A stretch of 64,000 nucleotides of DNA from positions 173,577 through 237,576 of the forward strand of contig NZ_QPJW01000003.1 in NCBI RefSeq assembly GCF_003337355.1, given 5' to 3'. Below are positions 7,491-15,190 of the stretch, in pieces (within the stretch, counting starts at the first letter, position 1; each line of letters begins with the position of its first letter). Source of the stretch: Fontibacillus phaseoli. Its GTDB lineage: Bacteria; Bacillota; Bacilli; Paenibacillales; Paenibacillaceae. The translations under genes and the position numbers were made by a program. The notes under the pieces are model-generated. The model did no database searches, was not told the DNA's origin, and was given only the letters and a program-made list of their open reading frames with translations.

Positions 7491-8513
7491 TTATTTTCTA
7501 CTTCGGATCAGCAAATAGACAAAATAGGGCACCCCCAAGATGGATACCACGATGCCTACCGCCAATTCGGCCGGAGCAAACAAGGTTTTGCCGATAAAAT
7601 CGCTGATCACCACGATAGCCATTCCGATCACGCCGCTGACCGGAAGGACATGCTTATGCTGCAGGCCGACAAGCTGCCGAGCCAGATGAGGGGCGATCAA
7701 CCCGACGAACCCAATCGCTCCCGAAACGGACACGCTCGCGCTAACGAGTCCGATGCCCAGCAGCAATAATAGCTTTTTCTCGCGTTCCACGGCCACGCCC
7801 AGTCCTTTTACGCTATCCTCGTTCATTTGAAACAGGTCCAGTACATGGGAACGCCACCAGATTAACAGCGGGACCACTAGCAACCAGGGCAGCAGGGCAG
7901 CGACGAATTTCCAGTTTGCGCCGTGAAGGCTGCCGGAAAGCCAGACCGCTGCCATTTCAAAATCCTGCGGATTCATTTTAAGCGAAACATACAGGGTTAC
8001 CGCTCCGAATCCGGAGCTCATGGCGATACCGACCAGAATTAACCGCTGGGGATCCAGCTTGCCGCCTTGCTTTGCAAACAAGAAAATGATCACCGTTGCC
8101 GCGACACCGCCAGCCAGGCCAAACAGCGGCATCGTCATGACTCCCAGCCAGCCGGTCAATTGCACGGTCCCTTGAAACAGGAACATAAACAGCACGACCG
8201 TCATGCCGGCTCCCGCATTGATTCCGAGGATGCCCGGATCGGCAAGACCGTTACGCGTTATTCCCTGCAGGACGCAACCCGCTATGCCAAGGGCAAATCC
8301 GATTCCCGCTCCGAGAACGATTCTGGGGAGGCGAAAATCAAACACAACGAGATCGTAATCAGGCTGAGGATCGATGCGTAAAATTGTTTTTACAATATTT
8401 ATCACGGAGATATCAAAGGTTCCGTTGGTCAAACTGAAATACACGGCAACAAATACGATCAGGACGCCGCACGCCAGCACGGCTGCTGTCCTGCAGCCAG
8501 AGGATTTACGCAC
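7491..8513 (-). CDS. feuC: Iron-siderophore ABC transporter permease (FeuC-like)
   Basis: A 340-residue FecCD-family membrane protein with about ten helices. It carries the family pattern DFRLPRIVLGAGIGFALGIA near residues 60-80 and GAIGFVGLIAPHLARQLVG near 265, where the coupling helix meets the ATPase. It forms the heterodimeric channel with the upstream permease. The GTG start lies inside the end of that gene (8-nt overlap) after GGGGAGCAGC, which implies tight coupling. No ATPase gene is present in the cluster, as in B. subtilis feuABC, which borrows YusV. The feu label rests on family plus gene order. Confidence 0.88.
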   Translation of the reverse strand: MRKSSGCRTAAVLACGVLIVFVAVYFSLTNGTFDISVINIVKTILRIDPQPDYDLVVFDFRLPRIVLGAGIGFALGIAGCVLQGITRNGLADPGILGINAGAGMTVVLFMFLFQGTVQLTGWLGVMTMPLFGLAGGVAATVIIFLFAKQGGKLDPQRLILVGIAMSSGFGAVTLYVSLKMNPQDFEMAAVWLSGSLHGANWKFVAALLPWLLVVPLLIWWRSHVLDLFQMNEDSVKGLGVAVEREKKLLLLLGIGLVSASVSVSGAIGFVGLIAPHLARQLVGLQHKHVLPVSGVIGMAIVVISDFIGKTLFAPAELAVGIVVSILGVPYFVYLLIRSRK

Positions 8514-9513
8514 GCTGCTCCCCTCCTTTTGTCTTGATCAGATAAAGGAAGAAAGGAACGCCGAAGAGGGCCGTGACTACACCAACCGGAGTTTCGAACG
8601 GGAAATTGATAAACCTTGCGATAAGATCGCAAGCCGTCAGGAACAAACCGCCCAGTACACCGGAGACGGGAATGATCCACCGGTAGTCGGAGCCGGAGAT
8701 GAACCTGGCGATATGAGGGATAATCAGGCCGACGAATGCGATTTTTCCGGCCAGTGCCACGGACACCCCGGTCAAAATAACGACAGCCAACATGGCCAAG
8801 CCTTTCACCAGCCAGATCCGGATCCCGAGTCCCGCCGCCGTCTCTTCCCCAAGCGACAGCGCTGAGACCGATTTTGTCAAAGTCAGGCTTAAAGCAAGAC
8901 CAGCGACGGCAAACGGAATGCAGAGCTTGATCAGTTCCGGGTCGAGCTGATGCAGCCGGGAATTGTACCAAAAGCTCAATTTTTGCGACACCTGAAAATA
9001 GGTCTGAATGGCATTCGCCGTCCCGCTCAGAAAACTCCCGATTACCGTGCCTAGAATCGCCAGTCTTACGGGAGACATGCCTTGGGGAATCAACCAGGCC
9101 AGCCCGAACACGAGGGCTGCTCCTATCGCGGATCCCAGCAGTGAACTCAGAATATAGAATTCCGAATGTGCATTCGGCATCAAGACCATAAACAGCGTAA
9201 CGGCAAACACCGATCCGTCCGAAACGCCCATGATCGAGGGGGACGCCAGGTAGTTTCTCGTTATCCCTTGCATCAGTGCGCCCGACACGGCAAGAAACGC
9301 GCCGATTAACAGCGATCCCACGGCTCTCGGAAGCCTTGAAGTCATGACGATCTGATGATCGACGCTATTCTCGTCAAAGGCGAAGACCGCATTCCAGACG
9401 ATGTCCAGCGTCATATTTTTTGCGCCATACCGGATAGAAAGTAGTATCAATAAAAGAGCGGCTGCCGGGGCCATCACAAGGATGAACGCCGGCAGCATTT
9501 TTTTGTGCCTCAT
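8506..9513 (-). CDS. feuB: Iron-siderophore ABC transporter permease (FeuB-like)
   Basis: A 335-residue FecCD-family permease with MTSRLPRAVGSLLIGAFLAV, the related GITRNYLASPSIMGV, and KIAFVGLIIPHIARFISG near residue 260. It is the partner of the next permease. The frame could begin at GTG three codons upstream, but ATG at 9513 is better spaced from AAGG. It lies only 22 bp after the lipoprotein gene, in the same transcription unit. Imported iron-siderophore would then be opened by the tandem esterase encoded two genes downstream. Confidence 0.88.
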   Translation of the reverse strand: MRHKKMLPAFILVMAPAAALLLILLSIRYGAKNMTLDIVWNAVFAFDENSVDHQIVMTSRLPRAVGSLLIGAFLAVSGALMQGITRNYLASPSIMGVSDGSVFAVTLFMVLMPNAHSEFYILSSLLGSAIGAALVFGLAWLIPQGMSPVRLAILGTVIGSFLSGTANAIQTYFQVSQKLSFWYNSRLHQLDPELIKLCIPFAVAGLALSLTLTKSVSALSLGEETAAGLGIRIWLVKGLAMLAVVILTGVSVALAGKIAFVGLIIPHIARFISGSDYRWIIPVSGVLGGLFLTACDLIARFINFPFETPVGVVTALFGVPFFLYLIKTKGGEQRA

Positions 9514-9535
9514 TTTCAACACGCCTTATATTAAG

Positions 9536-10567
9536 CTATTTTACCAGTTCGCTTACTGCAGCTTTCAGAAACTGAATCTTGCTGTAAGCCGTACCGCCTT
9601 GTGCAAGCGGGTCGACCGCATTGACAAAGAGCTTGCCGTTCTTGACTGCGGCGATATTTTTGATGATCGGATCGTTTTTGAACTCTTCGAGCGCATTCGG
9701 CGCGTCCTTATTCTCGTCCGGCGAGAATTGAAGGAACAGATAGTCCGGATTCATTTCGGCAAATTTCTCTTTAGAGATCAGTTCCTGGGCCTTAGCCGCT
9801 TTCACCTCGGCAGGTGCCGTTAGTCCAAGATCCTCATAGAGCACGGGATTAAAAAATACTTTTTCAGGATACAGATACAGTTCGCCGGCACGAATGCGGA
9901 CGGCAACCACTTTCGCATTTTTGACGGAGTCATTAAGTTGCAACTTTGCGCTTTCCAGATCAGCCTTATATTTTTCGATTTCCTGCTCCGCTTGCTCCTG
10001 CTTTCCGCTCAATTCGCCAAGCAGCCGCAAATTGCTTTCCCAGTCGGTAGAAATGTGGGAGTAAGGAATGGTCGGCGCAATTTTGCTCAACTGCTCCATC
10101 ACTTCCGGTTTGAATTTCGTGCTCCCCAAAATCACATCAGGCTTCAAAGACAAAATCGTCTCGAAGTTCGGTTCGGTCTTCTCGCCGACGGATTGGGCAT
10201 CCGTTGTAATCGATTGGAACAGTTCGGGGAATTGTCCGGCGACCGTGATGGCTCCGATCGGCTTTACGTCTAACACGATCGAGTCCTCCATCGCTTCAAC
10301 CGCGCCGGTGATTACGATACGCTCGGTTTTTGCCGGTAGAATATATTCTTTATCCAGATATTTCACGGTTTTGGTATCCGATTGTGCGGCAGCATCTCCG
10401 CCATTTTCCTTCGAAGTGGAATTTTCAGAAGTTGCAGTCCCCGCTACCGCGGAGTTGGAAGTTTCATTGCCGGATGCGGTTCCGTTTGTCTCTTTCTTTT
10501 CCCCGCAAGCCGTTAAAACTACCATAAATACTAACAGTAACCCCACCATCCATTTGATTTGCTTCAT
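9536..10567 (-). CDS. feuA: Siderophore-binding lipoprotein (FeuA-like)
   Basis: A 343-residue solute-binding lipoprotein of the iron-siderophore family. The signal peptide ends at the lipobox LTAC, giving a lipid-anchored Cys. A Ser/Thr/Glu-rich linker follows, then the two-lobed binding domain with TERIVITGAVEAMEDSIVLD and FETILSLKPDVILGS, which are characteristic of the family. I start at the ATG at 10567, ahead of the signal peptide; the open frame extends upstream through the Fur box and is not coding there. It captures ferri-siderophore outside the membrane and delivers it to the two FecCD permeases. A near-consensus Fur box lies 36 bp upstream. Confidence 0.92.
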   Translation of the reverse strand: MKQIKWMVGLLLVFMVVLTACGEKKETNGTASGNETSNSAVAGTATSENSTSKENGGDAAAQSDTKTVKYLDKEYILPAKTERIVITGAVEAMEDSIVLDVKPIGAITVAGQFPELFQSITTDAQSVGEKTEPNFETILSLKPDVILGSTKFKPEVMEQLSKIAPTIPYSHISTDWESNLRLLGELSGKQEQAEQEIEKYKADLESAKLQLNDSVKNAKVVAVRIRAGELYLYPEKVFFNPVLYEDLGLTAPAEVKAAKAQELISKEKFAEMNPDYLFLQFSPDENKDAPNALEEFKNDPIIKNIAAVKNGKLFVNAVDPLAQGGTAYSKIQFLKAAVSELVK

Positions 10568-10603
10568 CTTTACTTGCTGCTCCCTTCCTGCTACCGATAT
10601 ATT

Positions 10604-10622
10604 GATAATGAGAATTATTATC
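10604..10622. promoter_or_regulatory. Fur box upstream of feuA
   Basis: GATAATGAGAATTATTATC matches 17 of 19 positions of the classical Fur consensus. It lies just upstream of the feuA start, so the transport and esterase genes should be repressed when iron is plentiful. Confidence 0.88.
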
Positions 10623-10676
10623 ATTTATATCTTAAAGACCATCTCCAAATCCGGCCATGGAATATTGTCGGAACTT

Positions 10677-12470
10677 TCATGGATTATTTCCGGAAAAGAA
10701 AGAAGGAATCTCCTCCAGCATACGGGATATCGCTATAGGCGAATATTCCCTCCAGGGGTAGGAAGGCAACACATGAATGTTCCCGGCACGTAAAGCCCGA
10801 ATTCTCAGCCATTCCGGAGAAGCTTGCAGCTCTCTCCAGTATTCCAGGGTTTCCGTGTCCTGACGGACAAGCAATAAAATATGATCCGCATCGCAATCCG
10901 CCAACTGCGTTATCTTAAGTGAAACACCGGAAGGTGTATTTTTCATAAGGGATACCGGAGCGAGGCCCAAAATCGTAAACAACACCTCTTCTACGCCACG
11001 ACCTTCGTTGATATGTAATACGTTGGAGTGAAGCCGCAGCGGCAAAATGCCGGGTAATCCGGTCCGTTCATTCAGAAAGCGAGGGAAGTTTTGGACTGCT
11101 GTTTGTACTTTCCGTTCAAAGCCTGCCAGCCAGCTTTTGGCCTCGGTTGTCCTATCGAGAAATTCGGCCAGGTCCATTAGCTGATTCTTCCACCCTAAGG
11201 TTTCTTCCTTCATTTGATATACTGGGGCGATCTCCTGCAGCCGTTCCCTCTCCCAGGCTTCGGTTTCCGAAGCACAGATAATCAACTCCGGTTTGGATGC
11301 GGCAAGTTTCCGAAGATTCTCATGCTTATGATGATTTTGACGGAAAGCGCTGAGATGAACCGGAACGACCGGCGCCAAGGCATGGTGATATTCACGGGAC
11401 CATTTCGGGTGAAGCGGCGCGGCGTAGGGAGTAATCTGAAGCGGAATCAGAAATCCGAGAATCGATGAGGAGCCGTATACGGCGAGTTTGTTTTTTTGTG
11501 TCTTCAAATAAGCTGAAGGGGACATCCCGAACACCTTTTTAAACTTCCGGCTAAAATAAAATTCGTCCCGGTATCCGACCCTATGCGCCACTTCCCTTAG
11601 AAGGCGGTCCGAGCCCAGCATAAGCTGCTTGGCCTTGTTCATGCGGATTTGAGTCAGGTAATCCATGGCGCTGGAGCCATAGGTTTTCTTGAATAACTCG
11701 GCGTAGTATTTCGGACTAAGCTCGGCGATACCGGCAAGCTGGTCAACAGATAGATCTTCGCCGTAGTACTCTTCCATATGCTTTTTTGATTGTTCCAGCG
11801 CTTGGGTTTTGTTATTGCCAACCCCCCGGTTCCATGTAGTCAGAATGCTATAGAGCATTTCCTGAAAATCGATCTGTGCCCTCCATGTCTTCAACCCTTC
11901 ATGATGACGGGAATTTTCATAAATGGAGCGGCATAAAGAAGCAATCCGATCCTCCGATCCGGTCATGCTAACAATCCCCTGGGGAAGTATCCCTTCCATT
12001 GCCGACTCTAATAAGGCATGTCCATATAGATTATCCGCTTGAAATAAGCTGAAATAGATAACGGCGACGCTCACCGCACCTTGCGTAGTACAGGGGGTAA
12101 TACCGAACGTGCTGTCCCCCGCGCAAAAGCAGGCCGATCCTCTGCTCATCCGAGTCACCAGTTCGCCTCTCTCAATGTCGGCTTCTCCAGTGAGCACCAC
12201 GATCAGGGTCGTATGCAAGGTCAGCCGCTGATCGGTAACCACCTGCTGCCCGCTCCATAGTTCAGTATCCCATAACCGGATCGTCCAGGCGCTAGCGTTA
12301 ATCGTTTGACGGTGTGTTAGTTTGTCCTGCTTGAAACGCTTTTCTGGTTTATTGGGCTTATCCCGCAAAATCTGTCTATTTCTATGAGATTCAATATGAT
12401 GATCAGAGGTGCTGAACTTCTGTCGTATATCATGTTGGTCAGGTTTACTGTGCAGCAATAATGATTCCAC
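10677..12470 (-). CDS. btr: AraC-type regulator fused to a siderophore-binding domain (Btr-like)
   Basis: A 597-residue cytoplasmic activator. Residues about 60-215 are a cupin-like sensor region. Residues about 235-335 are an AraC DNA-binding domain with two helix-turn-helices (DLSVDQLAGIAELSPKYYAE and LLREVAHRVGYRDEFYFSRK, then FKKVFGMSPSAYL). Residues about 345-597 resemble the FeuA-type binding fold (AASKPELIICAS, LGWKNQLMDLAEFLDRTTEA). This order is that of Btr, which in B. subtilis binds ferri-bacillibactin and activates feuABC-besA, and the gene order here is the same. The first usable start is GTG at 12470, with no strong ribosome-binding site, so the N terminus is uncertain. A Fur box lies directly upstream. 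Confidence 0.88.
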   Translation of the reverse strand: MESLLLHSKPDQHDIRQKFSTSDHHIESHRNRQILRDKPNKPEKRFKQDKLTHRQTINASAWTIRLWDTELWSGQQVVTDQRLTLHTTLIVVLTGEADIERGELVTRMSRGSACFCAGDSTFGITPCTTQGAVSVAVIYFSLFQADNLYGHALLESAMEGILPQGIVSMTGSEDRIASLCRSIYENSRHHEGLKTWRAQIDFQEMLYSILTTWNRGVGNNKTQALEQSKKHMEEYYGEDLSVDQLAGIAELSPKYYAELFKKTYGSSAMDYLTQIRMNKAKQLMLGSDRLLREVAHRVGYRDEFYFSRKFKKVFGMSPSAYLKTQKNKLAVYGSSSILGFLIPLQITPYAAPLHPKWSREYHHALAPVVPVHLSAFRQNHHKHENLRKLAASKPELIICASETEAWERERLQEIAPVYQMKEETLGWKNQLMDLAEFLDRTTEAKSWLAGFERKVQTAVQNFPRFLNERTGLPGILPLRLHSNVLHINEGRGVEEVLFTILGLAPVSLMKNTPSGVSLKITQLADCDADHILLLVRQDTETLEYWRELQASPEWLRIRALRAGNIHVLPSYPWREYSPIAISRMLEEIPSFFSGNNP

Positions 12471-12477
12471 CTTTGCT

Positions 12478-12496
12478 GATAATGGTTATCATTATC
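12478..12496. promoter_or_regulatory. Fur box upstream of btr
   Basis: GATAATGGTTATCATTATC differs from the Fur consensus at two positions or fewer and starts 8 bp before the btr start codon. Iron would therefore control the activator as well as its target operon. Confidence 0.88.
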
Positions 12497-12644
12497 ATAT
12501 ATAATCCCTGCCAATGTGTCCAGATAAGATAGAGTTGGAGCCACCTGAGCTTACATATCTCATTTACCTCATTGGATAAAATCCAATGGAAAAGCGAGAA
12601 GACGTCCGATCCGGTCAATCAAGCGCTGCACTGTCCGAACATAG

Positions 12645-12692
12645 GAAAAAGGAGCAATCCCCTCGTAGTCAAAACTACACGGGACTGCCCCT
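12645..12692 (-). terminator. Terminator of the tRNA-Glu/tRNA-Leu unit
   Basis: On the minus strand an imperfect hairpin (CAGTCCC...GTAGT with ACTAC...GGGGATTG) is followed by CTCCTTTTTCC. It lies 12 bp downstream of the tRNA-Leu 3' end. Confidence 0.7.
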
Positions 12693-12703
12693 TCAACACA
12701 TGA

Positions 12704-12786
12704 TGCGGTCGAGAGGACTCGAACCTCCACGGGCGTACGCCCACTACCCCCTCAAGATAGCGTGTCTGCCATTCCACCACGACCGC
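12704..12786 (-). tRNA. tRNA-Leu (anticodon GAG), second copy
   Basis: The same 83-nt tRNA as at 3284-3366, with the same acceptor, anticodon (TTGAGGG loop) and T arm. Only the variable-arm loop differs (GGGCGTACGCCC against GGGCTTATGCCC), which keeps the stem paired. CCA is not encoded. It is downstream of tRNA-Glu and of the duplicated tRNA-Glu end. Confidence 0.95.
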
Positions 12787-12799
12787 ATATTCAATTAAA

Positions 12800-12918
12800 A
12801 AATGGTGACCCGTAGGGGATACTCTCACTTCGTTCGAGACTGCGATGTTATTGCTAACGACGCTTAGGCTCCGACGAACCCCTCAAGGGCTTCTCACCCT
12901 AACTTGAACCATTACATT
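12800..12918 (-). repeat. tRNA-3'-end element, copy 1 (at tRNA-Glu)
   Basis: A 119-nt unit directly after tRNA-Glu on the minus strand. Its far end (12800-12820) is an exact 21-nt copy of the tRNA-Glu 3' end plus flank (12919-12939). The 98-nt core (12821-12918) is not tRNA sequence but is related to the core next to tRNA-Ser at 27163-27246. On the plus strand both cores begin ACTCTC and share TCGAGACTGCGA, GCTCCGACG, CCCCT, AGGG, TTCTCA and CCCTA in order. The junction falls in the T loop of the tRNA, after GGGAT in plus-strand terms. There is no ORF inside; it is either a non-autonomous tRNA-targeting element or an eroded tandem tRNA duplication. Confidence 0.65.
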
Positions 12919-12921
12919 AAA

Positions 12922-12996
12922 TGGTGACCCGTAGGGGATTCGAACCCCTGTTACCTCCGTGAAAGGGAGGTGTCTTAACCCCTTGACCAACGGGCC
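12922..12996 (-). tRNA. tRNA-Glu (anticodon TTC)
   Basis: A 75-nt tRNA with encoded CCA. It begins GGCCCGTTGGTCAAGGGG, the anticodon stem-loop is CCTCC-CTTTCAC-GGAGG with anticodon TTC, and the T arm is AGGGGTTCGAATCCCCT. Its last 18 nt are duplicated downstream by the element at 12800-12918. Confidence 0.96.
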
Positions 12997-13100
12997 ATAT
13001 CAATTCCGCCCTGAAGCGGCGACAAGAATGAGTATAACAAATCGAAATGTACCTTGCAACACTTTTTTGACCTTATTCGAGTTCATTTATTAATCTAAAA

Positions 13101-13229
13101 CTACCGGTTTTTGCTGGACAGCACATAGTAGACTTGGAGTCCGGCCAGCGTAATGCCGATACCAACAGGTGAACGCAGCGGATCACTGACAATCGTGCTG
13201 GCCAGGATATATAGAACCCACCTGCCCTC
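13101..13229 (-). pseudogene. C-terminal remnant of an APC-family amino-acid permease
   Basis: A minus-strand frame of about 42 codons ending at TAG reads WVLYILASTIVSDPLRSP, then VGIGITLAGLQVYYVLSS. The pattern of a last helix, SDPLRS, a further helix and VYY is typical of the C terminus of SteT/LAT-like amino-acid exchangers. An in-frame TAG lies just before it and no upstream part is found, so only a relic remains. A different frame covering the same DNA (starting near 13270) is not protein-like. The region up to 13400 holds nothing else I recognise. Confidence 0.5.
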
Positions 13230-13406
13230 CTAGAATAGGAGTACCCGGGTAGAGCGGCACACAGTAGCATCGTCCTTTCTCCTATGGCAGTTTTTTACGT
13301 GTTCTGCCGGATCTTTGATTTCTCCTGTCATATTGTCACGCTGATCCAACCATCATAGGTCATAATGTGCTCAGAACCGCCACCCCAAGGCCCAAGAATT
13401 CCTCTC

Positions 13407-13435
13407 TTGACACCCTATATGAAAACGCTTATATT
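13407..13435 (+). promoter_or_regulatory. Strong SigA promoter of the kinase/amidohydrolase/YjbQ operon
   Basis: A perfect TTGACA at 13407-13412, 17-bp spacer and TATATT at 13430-13435, about 80 bp before the first coding start. It contains a cre-like site and is followed by a palindrome. Confidence 0.82.
13420..13433. promoter_or_regulatory. cre-like site (CcpA) overlapping the -10 region
   Basis: TGAAAACGCTTATA matches the cre consensus TGWAARCGYTWNCW at 13 of 14 positions. Its location between -35 and -10 fits carbon catabolite repression by CcpA. Confidence 0.6.
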
Positions 13436-13450
13436 GGATATATTAACAAT

Positions 13451-13464
13451 ACGTTATATAACGT
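13451..13464. promoter_or_regulatory. Perfect palindrome downstream of the promoter
   Basis: ACGTTATATAACGT is a perfect 14-bp palindrome beginning 16 bp after the -10 box. It could be an operator for a local regulator such as a GntR-type repressor, but no such gene lies nearby. Confidence 0.5.
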
Positions 13465-13513
13465 TATTAGAATTTATTTAGCGGATATCTATGTGTAGAA
13501 AGGTTGATATTTT

Positions 13514-14299
13514 ATGAAAGTTGTTGCAGTCGGATATAGCTGTATGGATGTTTATGACAATCTGGATAAGAGCTATCCTACAGGCAATGGTGTGGATTTT
13601 GCTATCAATATTAAAAAACGGGGAATCCCCGCTGCTGTTGTGAGCGCTGTAGGAAATGATTCTTATGGAGAACAGATGGCTGAGAAGCTGCAGATAAGCG
13701 GAATTGATACTACTCACCTCCGGGTGGATAAGGGCTCAACGGCACAAATTCATATGCAGTTAATTGATAACGATCGAGTCCACGGTAATTGTATTGATGG
13801 AGTTATGGCCAATTATTATTTGACAGATGACGATTTTGACTTTATTAAGCAGCATGATTACATTCATACCGATTACTTCGGACGTATTTATGGCTTACTG
13901 GCACAATTCAGACAAGCGGGCTGCAAGATCGCCTTTGATTTCTCTACATTTTTGGAGGATAAGGATTTTGAATTGATTATCCCGAATGTGGATTATGCTT
14001 TATTCTCATACTCACAGCGAGATTCATGGATTGAAGACAAAATGAAGTGGGCTTGTGATCAAGGAGTACAAATCGCAGTGGCTACTTTTGGAGAGTTTGG
14101 AAGTTTGGCCTATGATGGAAAGCAGTTCTATACGGGAAGTATTATAAAAGTAGAAAATATTGTAAATACCGTTGGGGCCGGGGACTCCTTTTTTGCCGGA
14201 TTTATGGCAGGGGTGATCAAGGGTCTTCCGATAGAAAGCTGCTTGCAAGAGGGTGCAAAGCTGTCCGCTGAGGTCATTCAAAAATTTGAACCCTATTAA
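13514..14299 (+). CDS. frlD: PfkB-family sugar kinase, fructoselysine-6-kinase-like (FrlD)
   Basis: A 261-residue ribokinase/PfkB-family kinase. It begins MKVVAVGYSCMDVYDNL, has the substrate-binding GNGVDFAIN, the sugar-recognition DNDRVHGNCIDGVMANYYL, and the ATP/anion-hole signature NTVGAGDSFFAGFMAG near residues 217-232 with catalytic Asp223. The pattern and the short length agree with FrlD of E. coli as I remember it, which phosphorylates fructoselysine at O6. The operon has no frlB deglycase and no transporter, so the natural substrate may differ. AAAGG precedes the ATG. The gene and its two followers are visibly more AT-rich than the flanking genes, which suggests horizontal transfer. 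Confidence 0.75.
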   Translation: MKVVAVGYSCMDVYDNLDKSYPTGNGVDFAINIKKRGIPAAVVSAVGNDSYGEQMAEKLQISGIDTTHLRVDKGSTAQIHMQLIDNDRVHGNCIDGVMANYYLTDDDFDFIKQHDYIHTDYFGRIYGLLAQFRQAGCKIAFDFSTFLEDKDFELIIPNVDYALFSYSQRDSWIEDKMKWACDQGVQIAVATFGEFGSLAYDGKQFYTGSIIKVENIVNTVGAGDSFFAGFMAGVIKGLPIESCLQEGAKLSAEVIQKFEPY

Positions 14300-14334
14300 T
14301 TTTAAAAGCTGAAGATATTGGAGGAGTAGAAGAA

Positions 14335-15186
14335 ATGATTATTGATGCACATGTACATCCGATTTATTTTGATACGATTTGCGAGGATGATTCCGTCCTG
14401 AAATTCCGTTCTGAGCAATTTGGTATCTATAAGCAGTCACCATACAGTTATGAGGAAATTATAGCTGAAATGATTTATGGTAAGATCGACCGTTCCATTC
14501 TGCTTCCACTTGATTTAACAACACAAAGTGGCGGCTGTATTGTAAGTAATGAGGAGATCAAGAAGATCATAGATCGTCATCCCGATTCATTTATTGGATT
14601 TGCCAGTGTGGATCCGTATCGTAAGGATGCGGTGGAGGTTTTGGAGAATGCCTTTGCCAATCTGAAGCTAAGCGGGCTAAAGCTGAATCCTTCCAAGCAG
14701 CGGTTTTATCCTGATGATAAGCTATTGTGGCCGATCTATGAAAAGTGTAGAGAATATGATAAGCCGATCATGTTTCATGCCGGCTTGAGTTGGGAGCCTA
14801 ATGCGCTCGCCAAGTATGCTAACCCGATTCATTATGAGCAGGTAGCAGTGGAATTCCCGGAACTGAGAATGTGTCTCGCCCATTTTGCATGGCCATGGGT
14901 TAGAGAAATGATGATGCTGATGATAAAATATCCTAATGTCTACACAGATACCTCAATGCTGTATATGGATTCCTTTAATGATTTTATGGAGCGTATATTC
15001 ATGAAGGAAATGGAACCGCAGACCCTTGAACGCAATTTTGCCAAGCAAGTGATGTTTGGTTCAAATACCCCGAGATTTCGTGCGTTTAAATTAAAAAAAG
15101 CTATAGAAAATCTACCGTTTAGTGAAAAGGTAAAGACGAACATTTTTGGGGGAAATGCACTTGCATTTCTAGGGGAGGAGAAATAA
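14335..15186 (+). CDS. Amidohydrolase-2 family metal-dependent hydrolase
   Basis: A 283-residue TIM-barrel hydrolase. It opens MIIDAHVHP (the HxH metal ligands), and continues with FIGFASVDPYR, GLKLNPSKQRFYPDD, IMFHAGLSW (third His) and MCLAHFAWPWVREM (fourth His). It ends with VMFGSNTPRFR, where the family usually has an Asp at the metal site (as in FGSDxP); here the residue is Asn, which deserves attention. Members of the family hydrolyse amides or lactones or decarboxylate. GGAGGAGTAG lies before the ATG, 35 bp after the kinase gene. The role in the operon is unknown; action on the kinase product or an amide/lactone precursor is speculation. Confidence 0.82.
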   Translation: MIIDAHVHPIYFDTICEDDSVLKFRSEQFGIYKQSPYSYEEIIAEMIYGKIDRSILLPLDLTTQSGGCIVSNEEIKKIIDRHPDSFIGFASVDPYRKDAVEVLENAFANLKLSGLKLNPSKQRFYPDDKLLWPIYEKCREYDKPIMFHAGLSWEPNALAKYANPIHYEQVAVEFPELRMCLAHFAWPWVREMMMLMIKYPNVYTDTSMLYMDSFNDFMERIFMKEMEPQTLERNFAKQVMFGSNTPRFRAFKLKKAIENLPFSEKVKTNIFGGNALAFLGEEK

Positions 15187-15190
15187 GCTT

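Noticed and set aside
12586..12828. Small frames over the tRNA-Leu gene
   Set aside because: They run through a structured tRNA and its terminator.
13073..13270. A 65-codon minus-strand frame starting MLLCAALPGYS
   Set aside because: The protein-like signal over this DNA is in another frame (permease relic), so this frame is not coding.
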